Shown here: positions 40,623 through 51,700 of the stretch, one piece after another
Position numbering within the stretch: the first letter of the stretch is position 1
Layout of the letters: each line of letters opens with the position of its first letter
Assembly (NCBI GenBank): GCA_021234155.1
Contig: JAJEKV010000050.1
Location: 7,275,199 to 7,339,198 of the forward strand
Length of the DNA: 64,000 bases
DNA from: Isoetes taiwanensis
Lineage: Eukaryota; Streptophyta; Lycopodiopsida; Isoetales; Isoetaceae
Reading direction: 5' to 3'
The notes under the pieces: model-generated
The model's input: only the letters and a program-made list of their open reading frames with translations
Told to the model about the DNA's origin: nothing
Databases searched by the model: none
Made by a program: the position numbers and the translations under genes

Positions 40623-40845
40623 ACCATTCTATATGGAGTTATGATTATATCAAAGGTTAAGTAATGGATACTCACTACCTTTAGTATATCCATTGGTTGG
40701 GTAGGTTGGACCCCTGCCATTCTAGACTAGTTGTTATCCATTACTTAACCTTTGATATAATCACAACTCCATATAGAATGGTTCACTACCTTTAGTATAT
40801 CCATTGGTTGGGTAGGTTGGACCCCCGGCATTCTAGACTAGTAAC
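40623..40845. repeat. composite palindrome and direct repeat (A-B-A'-B)
   Basis: Arm A (40623-40670, 48 bp) is repeated inverted as A' (40735-40782) with one mismatch. Between them, and again after A', lies a direct repeat B of about 62 bp (about 40671-40732 and 40783-40845) containing tcactacctttagtatatcc and ending tctagactagt. The near-perfect identity marks this as a recent rearrangement. Confidence 0.9.
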
Positions 40846-40849
40846 AGGG

Positions 40850-41905
40850 CCATAGTGAAAATTATTGCAACCAAGTACAATATGAAAGAATGTGGAAGAT
40901 ATATGATAGATAACTAATTGTTGCAATTGACACCACTGCTTGAAATCCAACCTAGTTTCCAGTATAGTAGTAGCAAATAAGAAGTTCCATATATAAAAGA
41001 CAGTGTTTTTTTGTCGTCCTCTTAATACATGTAGACAACATAATTCTAAGGCTCCCGATTCACTTCTAAGCTATAATTTTTAAAGCAGGAGCGAAAGGGC
41101 TTTCAATTCTGTATGCTGAAGCTTCACGAGAAAAACATTCTGAACCACCAATATATGGCTCTCTTTTCAATTCAAGAACCTGGTAGTAAATTTGTCCATC
41201 CTCGCCCGACCCAAAAACATATATACATCAACCCACATGTGAATCATCTAAAATCGATGTGTGCGCCCCTACAATCCAACCGCATGATCAAAAGTATGTA
41301 AGTTTGATGTGGGTCTTGTAAATTCGAGGCGAGATCAACTCTGATTTTGACTTGGCGAGTCTAGAATATGAGCGGATAATCTAAAATTTCTGTGTTCTTA
41401 TCTGATCTACAAATGCTTTGAAAACCGAGGAAAAGAGGAAAATTATGTAACTTAACATTTTGGCATCGAGCGGGGGCATAATTTGCCTTACCTTATAGAT
41501 TGAGGAATAGAATGGGGATATGGCAAGGCTATCTCGAAGGCACCTCTTTGAGCATAAGCACTTCCTATGTCCGGAAATACAATATTTAATTTGATATTTG
41601 ATGGTAAGGGCTGCAATAGTGGCAACAAAAATAAGAAATACAAAATAAAAGATGATGACTTTGGAAGATTTGCATGGTCTGTAATAGAAATTGATTTACA
41701 GATACAAAAATCGATCTAGACACCATATATAAATCGATTTAGGGCGCCATATGGCATGTAGTTGCGGCCTGGCCACTGCTAATCCCGCCACAATGGTGGC
41801 TACTTCAAAAGGATACAGATCGAAATGAAATCGAAATGGTCAAAATAGGTAAAAATCTTGTTCCAAACAAAGGTTTATAGACTGCCAGAGCTCGTAAAAT
41901 AAATT
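40850..41905. other. no recognisable gene
   Basis: AT-rich intergenic sequence. A few atcgat-containing strings recur near 41690-41750. It may include decayed copia sequence continuing from the fragment at 41911, but no frame is readable. Confidence 0.45.
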
Positions 41906-41910
41906 AATAG

Positions 41911-42354
41911 GTATCCCGGTGGTTTTTTCATGAAGATTTCGTCTTGGAAATTGCCATAGAGAAAACTAAATTGGTCATAGTCTCCAGATCTTATTCAACA
42001 ACTAGAGCAAGGAGGATATGATATTGACAACTGATGAGAAGGTTTTCTCATAATCCAATCCTTCGATTTGAGAAAATCCATGAGCCATTAGGCATGCCTG
42101 GAAGTGATCCAAGCTCTCATCAATTTGGTCTTAAGCTCACAAATTCACTTGCAGCTGACAATGCGTCGACTTGCAAGCCTAGAAACGAGTGACCAAGTGT
42201 GATTGCGCTCCAGGGCAGCAATTTTCAGACCCATTGCCTTTTGCCAAGGAGTAGTATGAAAATTAGTGAGAGTTTGATCATAAGAGGTTGGCACTAGGAA
42301 ACCCGGGAGATTGGAATTCGCTTGATAGATTTCCAAGCTCGAGATCATTATCAT
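41911..42354 (-). mobile_element. Ty1/copia reverse-transcriptase fragment
   Basis: The minus strand encodes PWQKAMGLKIAALERNHTWS, the conserved start of the copia RT region. After damaged sequence comes FLYGNFQDEIFMKKPPGY at about 41911-41990, corresponding to the copia 'AFLxGxLxEEVYMxxPPGY' motif. Stops and frameshifts separate the parts, and no LTR or integrase was found. It is an old scrap of a copia element. Confidence 0.8.
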
Positions 42355-42389
42355 CAGAGTCTAGGTCACTATTGTTGGCAAAGGCTTGA

Positions 42390-43200
42390 TCATCTCGTTC
42401 AAGCTAAATTGTTTATGTCTATTGGTATATCAAGTGCCGAAGTTAGAGCTAAGGGATCCACTCCGGCTGCTAGTGTAGTCCGTGAGAAGAAAGGGGGCAT
42501 TAATAGTGTGCCTGGTTACAGGTGGAAACAATATGGCTCCAAGCTTATCCTCAAAGAAAGTAAGCCACATTTTATTGAAGTGGGTCTCATGTGATTTCCA
42601 CATTTTTTGGAACCCTCTTCTTTGTAATGAAAAGGACGTGAAAAGTGTTTTCGGCCTTATGAATCATTGGAAAGAAGAGTCTATTCATGTGAGGTCACAT
42701 CCCTCACAATGGCGACAAGCAAATTGTTTATTTAATCAACAAAGTGCTAGTCTTGAAAGAATTTATATGTATAGATGAGATCATTACAATGTATATTACA
42801 GTAGATGAAGAGACCATGGCGGCCATGATGTCACAATAGTTACACCACTTCACACAGGCCACCTAAGGGAACAAGGCATGGAGCACCCTCCTACCTTTTT
42901 CAAGCTCTATGAGCAACTTGAAGGCGATTAAAAGCCTCACAAGGAGATGCTTCCTGGACCACGTGCTTGCCCATCCAACTGATTTTGCCACCCTCTATCC
43001 ACCATGGTGAATGCCCCTGTAAAAAATGCTTCTTTCTCAATCCATGGATATGCAATGCTTGCAGGATCCTTTGCGGTTCATGAAGTTTGGAAACGATCTT
43101 CCTTTTCCCAAGATTCTGTGCGGCTCTATAATACTGCGAAGACGAGACAGAGCACCCTAACGCCCCAATAAGAGTATGTTTCAAGTAGGAGCTATGCTAG
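42390..43200 (+). other. coding-like sequence, unidentified
   Basis: Plus-strand frames at 42395-42594 (ending in PGYRWKQYGSKLILKESKPH) and 42590-42778 (WNPLLCNEKDVKSVFGLMNHW), with another around 42800-42925 (EQGMEHPPTFFKLYEQLE), look protein-like but are separated by stops and frameshifts. GYRWKQYGSK faintly recalls a WRKY core, without a visible zinc finger. It is most likely a decayed gene copy. No function is assigned. Confidence 0.25.
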
Positions 43201-43528
43201 GATCCTTGCCGCCTAGAAGAGGGAAATTTCATAATTAGCAATTACATTGCCATTAGCCAAAGATAATCAATCAAAGTTGCAAAGTTGGAACAGTTCGGAG
43301 ATTCTTCATTTCATTCGTGTGCTTCACATTATACACATATGGTGTTTGATTTACATATTTCATGTTTTAGCAAGTATTGAGTCGAGAAAGACTCTTAGAA
43401 CACATTATACATTTTATTTTCTACATAGAAAATATTAATATTATACAATATAAAATATTATACAATATACACAAAGAAGAGTTTGACCGCATTTCTCATT
43501 TTTACTTTTCAATATTCAAACATTTTAA

Positions 43529-44352
43529 TCATTCATCATAGTATTTCACATCCATGGCTCCCATAATCTTGTTGCTCTCCTCATCAACCTCCTTGAGCTT
43601 CAAATAGTTCTGCAATACATTTGCCACAAGAATTGAAAACAAAGACTCAACCAATACGAGAACCAGGGCATGCAACAACTACTTATTTATTTCAGACTCT
43701 TCAAGTGAATAGGTTTTGGCAAATTACGTTATCCGAGTTATAATAAGACTTGTAGGTATTGTTATTTATGATAATAGTGTTGTGCTTGTTGAATTCCTAG
43801 AACACTTCATAAAGTCTTCCAAGCTTCTTCATCGAAATAGATTTGCCTCTTGTGATGGCTGGATCAAGGTCCTTCATGTGTTCACACCTTTCATTGCCCC
43901 ATACAAACTTAACCTCAGAGCTCGCAGCCCAAGTACGGGGAGCACATTCATAATATTTTTCTTTTGCCATCGACGACCAGATGGCCACTTTGAATCCCTG
44001 CTCAATGCACCAAACAATAATAGATTTTGCTTGGGACTGACGATACTTAGTCTACATTTTTGTTAGTGTCTGCGAGGTGTTGAACTCAGGGACATCAGCA
44101 TCTTTGCACCTTGCAGTTAGGACTCCATTCATAAGATCATATATTACAAGTTTTATAGGTGCATCTGGATCCCAGTTCGAAATCTTGATTCTTTTGTTCT
44201 TTTTTTTTGCATATGAAATTGGTTGTGAGGTTGAAGCTTGATTTGCAACAGAATTTTGTTCTACACATTGTTCTTGATTTACATCATCTTGTTGTGCATC
44301 AGGTTTTGCGGGTGCGGCATTATTTATAAAATAGGCACAACTGTGACTCTTC
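43529..44352 (-). pseudogene. FCP1/NIF-like phosphatase pseudogene
   Basis: The minus strand starts with a low-complexity region (Gln/Asn/Ser-rich, then KKKNKR). It continues PIKLVIYDLMNGVLTAR, GFKVAIWSSMAKEKYYE, KFVWGNERCEHMKDLD, MKKLGRLYEVF, a stop, then EFNKHNTIIINNNTYKS. This order matches plant proteins with an FCP1-like (HAD-type) phosphatase domain, whose usual strings are LDLNGLL, VGVWSS, WDQ and LLDDSPYK. The nucleophile DxDxT is already relaxed in many plant homologues. A further piece (LKLKEVDEESNKIMG) follows a possible acceptor and ends at tga, 43531-43529. At least three stops interrupt it. Confidence 0.65.
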
Positions 44353-44359
44353 ACCCATG

Positions 44360-45340
44360 CACACCCAAAATAATGAACCTTTGTCTTCCCCCCTCCCCCT
44401 TTCTTATTTTTGTTTTAGCTTTAAATTTCTCCGGTCTTAGCATCTTAGGTTCTACTAAGTTGCATCGGCCAACCTGGCTTGGCTCCACCGTGATTTATTC
44501 CAGTGCGCCATAGAGCTTGGGCCGCTTGATTATGTGATCTCAGTGGATCAGGGTTAGAATCATTTTTTATGCAACCTTCCATTACTGTGAACTGCTCCGG
44601 TAGTGTTCTCCAGTAGTGTTCTAGAGTGCATGGATATCGTCTTGATGACGCTTCGAGAGCCCTACTATGCCCTCACTCCTATATAATAGTACGATCTACG
44701 AATGTCCAATATTAAATAGGAGGTTGGAGTATATGGTGGCAAGCACTTGAATAGTACCTTTATGGCATTGCCATAGTGTCTATGGGTTAGTAACATATGG
44801 ACAAAGTCAGATCAAATCATTCCTTGAACCATAGACGCCAGATGGATATCAATTTTTCCAGCAGCCAAAGAAACCAAGGAACCATATGTAGCATAATAAC
44901 AGGGGGTTTCTTTTGTGTTTTTGTACGATATTTACTAAGGTTTTTCTATGATTTTGTTGTCGTATTCAACTAGACGTACTAAATAGTATTTCTAGAGTGC
45001 TCCGTTTCTTGGCCGTTGATTTTTTATAAGAGGGAGAATTGGATGGCCGTGATTCAATTTATCTATATATCCACGGGCCTTGATTTACGATGTTGTGCGG
45101 GGCAAGCGAAGACCCTGTTCGGCTGGTGGCTATGGCGGTTGCAAAGGCAAAGAAGACCCGATTCAAAACCGGAAAAGCTATGGCGCTTTTCTCAGATCTG
45201 GTTTTTTCAGTTTTATCTCATCATTTGCAAAAACTAGGGTTTATAAAACAGCAAAAAGCTAGCCGATTCATGCAGTCTGGTTCTCCAAGGTAGGTTGAGA
45301 GTAGTTAAATATTTTTTTTTTACAAGGATAGAGGAGCTCC
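44360..45340. other. no recognisable gene
   Basis: Intergenic sequence. Around 45090-45293 an open frame (AVAKAKKTRFKTGKAMALF) precedes the ClpP pseudogene but does not resemble a ClpP transit peptide. Nothing else was seen. Confidence 0.45.
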
Positions 45341-45344
45341 TAGC

Positions 45345-45985
45345 TATGGCGGCTGCATCATCTGTCATGGCAAGAGTAACTACCTTTTTACCAACATCCA
45401 CCCATTTTTGCACCTCCGAGCTTCCATGCAATAGACCCACAAGCTTGTGTTCTTTCCGGCCTCTCAGATGCAAAATGGGCGCCTATGATTCTCTCACAAA
45501 AAATGTCTCCCCAACTATGTTTGAGGCTGCACCGTTTGGTATATATGGATCTCAAGCTCCTGCGATGTCTTCTCAACGTTCTGCAGAGGCAGATGTAATG
45601 GTTTTGCTTTTGAGATAGAGAACTGCGGTTTTAGGTTATGAAATGAATGATTTTGTAGCAGATGCCATCATCAGCCAGCTGTTGTTGCTTGATGCAAATG
45701 ATCCTACTAAGCCTATTCGTCTGTTTATAATTGCCCCGGTGGCTCAGTGAGTGCTGCAATGGGTATTTATGGTTGATCTGTACTCGATACAGGGGAGTGC
45801 CGATCTGTTTTTTCTAGAAGGATATAGATCAGCTTCTGGATTTGGGTATTCCTTCTTCAAGGCACAATTGCATGCAGGATCAAAGGCCTACAGTAACTGT
45901 TGTTGGATTGACAAACAATTGAAGGAGAGAAGAATTTCAGGAGAGTTGAACCTCAGCTTGGCAGAGGTGTGCGCGTTTTGACAGA
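45345..45985 (+). pseudogene. ClpP-type protease pseudogene (plastid ClpP4-like)
   Basis: From an ATG at 45345 the frame encodes a Ser/Thr-rich N-terminus like a plastid transit peptide, then AEADVMVLLLR, a stop at 45616-45618, and VLGYEMNDFVADAIISQLLL, LDANDPTKPIRLFI. After a one-base frameshift comes PGGSVSAAMGIYG followed by another stop. These are the conserved N-terminal blocks of ClpP peptidases. The reading runs without introns, which suggests a retrocopy. After about 45800 the similarity ends, before the catalytic Ser and His, and unrelated sequence follows. ClpP forms the proteolytic core of the plastid Clp protease; this copy cannot. Confidence 0.8.
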
Positions 45986-46251
45986 TTTATGAGATTATAG
46001 CTCCTTTGAGACGGTATGTTTTTAACCCTTTATAAATATGAAGAATGGAGATTTCACATGATCTGGTCATTAATTTCACAAGGCTTGTGGCATGTTGTAA
46101 CAGGACAGAATTCTTCAGACATTACTCTTGATAAGGATGCTACGGTTTTAAAATCTATCATGTTCGTCATTGAAGATACTTTACATTAAAGACCATTCCC
46201 AAGTGCCAAGGAGTTGTTGGGATTATCTCAGGTCTCAATTTCGACAGGGCC

Positions 46252-46614
46252 ATGACCCAGTGTTTGACTATCGGCCGGCGGGTTATTCGCAGATCAAATG
46301 CTAAACATAGGCAAAGTAAAGTTATTTATCATGGATATGATTTTCAAGATGAAAATGAATATGATGAATATGAAGAAGCTGGGCTTTTTGAAGAAGAATA
46401 TGAAGCAGATGCATATGAAGATGACTATGAAGATGTATGTGAAGAATATAGCGCATATGAAGATCCACATGCATTTCCAAGTCCATTTCCAAATGCATTT
46501 CCAAGTGCCCAAATAGGTGAATCCTTTTTTTCTCGGCTGTTCAGTTCAATCCGTGCATGGTCTGCTAGGCTTGTGCATTCCTTGAGAGCTATGGCGAAAT
46601 TTCGCCGGACCTAG
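46252..46614 (+). CDS. unidentified acidic Tyr/Glu-rich ORF
   Basis: 120 codons. Residues 1-30 are basic. About 33-72 is a low-complexity acidic stretch of alternating Glu, Tyr, Asp and Ala (YEDDYEDVCEEY). A Pro/Phe/Ala-rich bridge follows, and the end is basic and amphipathic (FSRLFSSIRAWSARLVHSLR). No family was recognised. The 3' two-thirds is the first unit of a three-copy tandem array, and the later copies have lost the upstream start and the frame. It could be the tail of a broken gene or of a transposon ORF. Confidence 0.3.
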   Translation: MTQCLTIGRRVIRRSNAKHRQSKVIYHGYDFQDENEYDEYEEAGLFEEEYEADAYEDDYEDVCEEYSAYEDPHAFPSPFPNAFPSAQIGESFFSRLFSSIRAWSARLVHSLRAMAKFRRT

Positions 46615-48245
46615 AAGAGTGGTGTATTCTGTTAAAGGTATACTACATTTTATTCTGTTTGCTTTTTTGGAGGAAGTAACTATGTAGCTCTTCCTCATTT
46701 CTTATTTTCCTCAGCATAAGAAGCTACTAAACCTTTGGCTGGCGGTGTACATTTAATGAAAAAGTTGCTTATGTATATTAATTGACTCCTCTGCTTTCCA
46801 TTTTTTATGCAAACTGCTTGCGTTCTAGTTTGATTAGAATAACGAGAACAGAAATTTTAGGCCCGAAGGGCCGAAAATTTTTTTCGATATAACAACCAAC
46901 ACATAGCTATCATTAACATTATTAACATAAACACATAACACATATTGCTACATGTTTTAAATGTCTTTTATATTCTCACGTCTGCGAATATGATGAATAT
47001 GAAGAAGCTGGGCTTTTTGAAGAAGAATATGAAGCAGATGCATATGAAGATGACTATGAAGATGTATGTGAAGAATATAGCGCATATGAAGATCCACATG
47101 CATTTCCAAGTCCATTTCCAAATGCATTTCCAAGTGCCCAAATAGGTGAATCCTTTTTTTCTCGGCTGTTCAGTTCAATCCGTGCATGGTCTGCTAGGCT
47201 TGTGCATTCCTTGAGAGCTATGGCGAAATTTCGCCGGACCTAGAAGAGTGGTGTATTCTGTTAAAGGTATACTACATTTTATTCTGTTTGCTTTTTTGGA
47301 GGAAGTAACTATGTAGCTCTTCCTCATTTCTTATTTTCCTCGAAGATAAGAAGCTACTAAACCTTTGGCAAGCGGTGTACATTTAATGAAAAAGTTGCTT
47401 ATGTATATTAATTGACTCCTCTGCTTTCCATTTTTATGCAAACCGCTTGCGTTCTAGTTTGATTAGAATAATTGAGAACAGAAATTTTAGGCCCGAAGGG
47501 CCGAAAAATTTTTTTCGATATAACAACCAACACATAGCTATCATTAACATTATTAACATAAACACATAACACATATTGCTACATGTTTTAAAATGTCTTT
47601 TTATATTCTCACGTCTGCCGAATATGATGAATATGAAGAAGGCTGGGCTTTTGAAGAAGAATATGAAGCGGATGCATATGAAGATGACTATGAAGATGTA
47701 TGTGAAGAATATAAGCATATGAAGATCCACATGCATTTCCAAGTCCATTTCAAAATGCATTTCCAAGTGCCCAAATAGGTGAATCCTTTTTTTCTCTGTT
47801 TCGAGTTCAATCCGTGCATGGTCTGCTAGGCTTGTGCATTCCTTGAGAGCTATGGCGAAATTTAAGCGGACCTAGAAGAGTGGTGTATTACATTAAAGGT
47901 ATACTACATTTTATTCTCGTTTTGCTTTTTTGGAGGAAGTAACTATGTAGCTCTTCCTCATTTCTTATTTTCCTCAAAGATAAGAAGCTACTAAACCTTT
48001 GGCAAGCGGTGTACATTTAATGAAAAAAGTTGCTTATGTATATTAATTGACTCCTCTGCTTTCCATTTTTTATGCAAACCGCTTGCGTTCTAGTTTGATT
48101 AGAATAACGAGAACAAAATTTTAGGCCCCAGGGCCGAAAATTTTTTTTATATAACAACCAACACATAGCTATCATTAACATTATTAACATAAACACATAA
48201 CACATATTGCTACATGTTTTAAATGTCTTTTATATTCTCACGTGC
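46357..48245 (+). repeat. three tandem copies of a ~630-bp unit
   Basis: Copies start at 46357, 46986 and 47620 (offsets 629 and 634). Each begins gaatatgatgaatatgaaga, runs through the acidic ORF end and about 300 bp of its 3' flank, and ends with gcccgaagggccgaaaa, caaccaacacatagctatc and tatattctcacgt. Identity is very high, with a few indels. The third copy has frame-changing indels in the coding part. The last 100 bp of each unit resembles the start of the foldback element at 48286. Confidence 0.95.
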
Positions 48246-48285
48246 GCTTTTTTTTTATGGCCCAAGGGCCAAAAAATTTTAGTAT

Positions 48286-48738
48286 AATAACCAACACATA
48301 ACTACCATTGACATTAATAAATATAACCATTGGATCCAACACATTTAAATTAAAATCCCCTTAAACCCCCTTTGGTTTGGGTGCATATTCACCGGGGGGT
48401 GGCGTAGGGCGCGGCCGAGCCCTTATAATTGTATTTTGGACGCGTCTGAAATCAACACCATATAGTATTCGGTTGAAATCTTATAGTATTTTTAGAATCT
48501 TATTATACAAAGATAGCAAATCTTGTACTTGCATACCCCACAAATGAGGAACTTTACGTCACGGTGTAGATTATGGAATAAAAGGCGAATATGCCAATCC
48601 GAACTGACTCGATGCCGAAAGTCACCCCCGTGTGAATATGCACCCAAACCAAAGGGGGTTTAAGGGGATTTTAATTTAAATGTGTTGATCCAATGGTTAT
48701 ATTTATTAATGTCAATGGTAGTTATGTGTTGGTTATTA
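48286..48738. mobile_element. foldback / MITE-like element, ~453 bp
   Basis: The left arm (48286-48400) and right arm (48623-48738) are inverted copies of about 115 bp that read from taataaccaacacataac inward to a G/C-rich end (ggtgcatattcac). Only about 220 bp of non-coding sequence lies between them. A non-autonomous transposon is the simplest reading. Target duplications are not clear because the flanks are AT-rich. The tandem array to the left ends each unit with a diverged copy of this terminus. Confidence 0.8.
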
Positions 48739-48739
48739 A

Positions 48740-51700
48740 ATTTGGTTTTTCAGGCAAGTCGAAAACTTTTTGGATCTTTTTCCTGGGTTGGTTTCCTAAG
48801 GTTGCAAGGGCTTTTGTTCTCGAATTAGATGATTTTACTTTGTTTATATGAGTTATGGCGGCATGCATGAAAGAAGCCTTGTTTTATCAAGCACCTTGCC
48901 CAATGGGCGGCACGAAATAGGCAGTAGTTTTCCTTCTCTTGCTATTGCACATGCCAGGCTCTATTGCCAGGCTCGATTGGATGTAGAGCTGCCCTAAAGT
49001 TTTTTGTTTCAGTTTTTGCTTTGGCTATGGCCATTATTATATCGTCAAAGATCATTTGGAGCTTTATCACGGCTTTGTTTGAGGCTGATTCAAAGATCGT
49101 GAGGTCCAGGCCTGTATCGAATATATGGCGGCCTAGCATTGATATGGCTTGCGAATTTAATCTCTCTCGATTTGGCAGATCATCTTTGGGCGACCTTAGC
49201 GGTATAGAAACAAGGTATCAGATAAAGATTATTCTTTTAAATTAGGTGCACGGAATATTTTAGATTTGTCACTATTGCTTTTCCTCCTTGCTTCCTTGGA
49301 GAAAAGGAATTTACAACATTATGTTTGATTTGGAGTTCTTTATGTTCTATTTGTTGTTGATCCACATGTTTGCTACTATTACAGAGCCTCTCATTTTATT
49401 TTTTCTTTTGATAGAACTGTTTTCTTTTCTCCAAATGATGTTATAAAATAATTGCTGAGGATTATATATTGCAAGTACTCTCCTACTTTATTTGCGTCAG
49501 ATTAGCTTTTGCAGTGCCTCATTGTGTCTTCGTTTTCTAGATTGCAATTATTTGAAGATATATCAAGAGGTAAAATGTCTTGCAATTACTGTAATTTTGT
49601 GCTATTTATGTCTATGAACTAGCACTTGAATTTCTCCACCTTTACGTTGAGCTAGCAGTGTAGCATCCATGTGGTGCAGGTTTCCTTACTTGCATAAGAT
49701 GTTCCACATTAATTGAGGAACCTTCCACATTACATTGCAAATCATAGGATGTCAAATTCACATCTTCATCAAATACTATTTCTCTTTTGTCATAGGTTCT
49801 TAGTTCTCTAATAAATTGTGCTGGTAACGCAAATTGTGTTGGAAGGTGTAGCTATTAAATTCAGAGAAAAGCCTAAATGAATTCTTTTGGCCTGGATAAG
49901 CTGCTTTCCTAATGGTCTTCCATAAGCTGCTTTGCTATTCTAGTTAGACTTTTCCTTGCATGTGTGTGCTTCGAATCTGTTTTTTAGCTCCTATCATGGA
50001 TTTCATTGGGAAAAATGATGCGACCAACTTAGATACCAATAATCAACCATTTGCTGAGCAAACACTTCTTCTATGCTTGGATGTTTGATGGTTTTGGTTG
50101 CATATTTTTTATGTTGTATTCTTCTGCACAAATTTGATGTAGATTTGTGGACAAAATTTTACTTTTCTTTCATTTTCTTCTTCATGCTCAAATGTTCAGT
50201 TGCAAACTATAGGTAAAATTGATTACTTGGACGTCTTATGTTATCACTGTTCTTTCTCTATAGAGGAGTATTTTTTGTGCTATGATCAGAGCCAACCTTT
50301 CCAACTTAAAGTTCTATTCTATTCTATTCTATTCTATTCTATTAAATATTGATGTAAAGTTCCCCAATAGGTATCGCACACCTAGACATCTAATTTACAT
50401 TAGGACAAGTCAAGCTCCAAGTCTTTCGATATGTAAGTGTTATTTTTTTAGTTTAAATTGGCAATAACAGTGCCAATCTTTATCAATTGTTGATGCGGGG
50501 TTCCCCAATAAGTGTCGAGTGAATATGATCGCAAGGAAACCAAGATATCTAATTAGGACAGATGAAGCTCCAAGTCTTTTGATGTGTTTTAAGTGTTGCT
50601 TTCTTAGTGTAAATTGGTTGTGGCAGTGCCAAGAAGCTATCTACAATGAATTCAATTATATGTATGTTCTCTCAAGAAACTCATTACAATGAATTCATTT
50701 ATATTAAGTGTGGTTATTGCTATCTTATTCAATGTGGTTTCTTCTGTTGCTTCGATATCTTTATTGAATAGGGTCCTAAGAGGTTGCCACAAACTTGAAG
50801 GCATGTTCAAGAAAGCATGGGAAAACCTATTCTGTTTGGAATCATTTGCAATGTTTAGATCGTGCAGAAGAAGAAATGTCGTACAAAAACCATCATATAT
50901 TCGGGTAAATCTCCATCAATATGCATTAGTTTCCATTTTGATTTATCTAATTCATTGTAACTTGCTACAGATCCAAAGTCATTTCGATGATGTCCAGAGA
51001 CGCAAAGGACATCAGATATCTATACAAAGAGATTCCCATAATGTCTAGAGATGCAAAGGATATTTGATGTCTCCTTTGTAGAAACCTACATTATCAATGG
51101 TGCAAGAGCCGTGTTTTTGTATTAGAGACCACAATCAGAGCATGTCGGAGTGGTTTCTAGAACATGTGAGATTTGTGTCACAAATTACTTCAAGGCTTTA
51201 GGTACTATTCCTTTGAATGTAACAAACAGTCTGCCTTTGAATATCTATGTATACAAATTCTTTTGCGTGATAATATGAAGTTATAAATCAGGCCAAACCA
51301 GTGAGCTTACACTATAGATGTTGATATGAACAGATGTATATCGACATTTGTGTGCAGAAGTTTGCAGCCATATGGCAACTTGGTTCTTAACATCATTCCT
51401 CTAGGATTCACCCTTATTTGCTTCCATAAGCAACAACTCATGGTGGCATTTGGTAAAATATAAACCATGTGATTGTCATTGTCGATGTTATGAACACTTG
51501 CAAAATAAGTGATTAAATAGCGACTTCTACTTATCTATGAGGCGGAGGTGTTTGGTGCTATGCATGGAATCTCAAATATACATGAGTTGTCTAAATTCTG
51601 TGTATACATGCAATGGGATGCACTGCAAGCCAAAATGTATTTGCAAATAGTTAATTGGGCTTCAAGGATGTGCAACAGAAGCAGCACGTTGGATTCAAGC

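Noticed and set aside
46294-46512. Antisense Ile/Phe-rich frames across the acidic ORF
   Set aside because: Shadows of the low-complexity acidic coding sequence; the same shadows recur in each tandem copy.
48964-49245. 93-codon frame with hydrophobic N-terminus
   Set aside because: No start context, domain or splice support, and equally long frames exist on the other strand.
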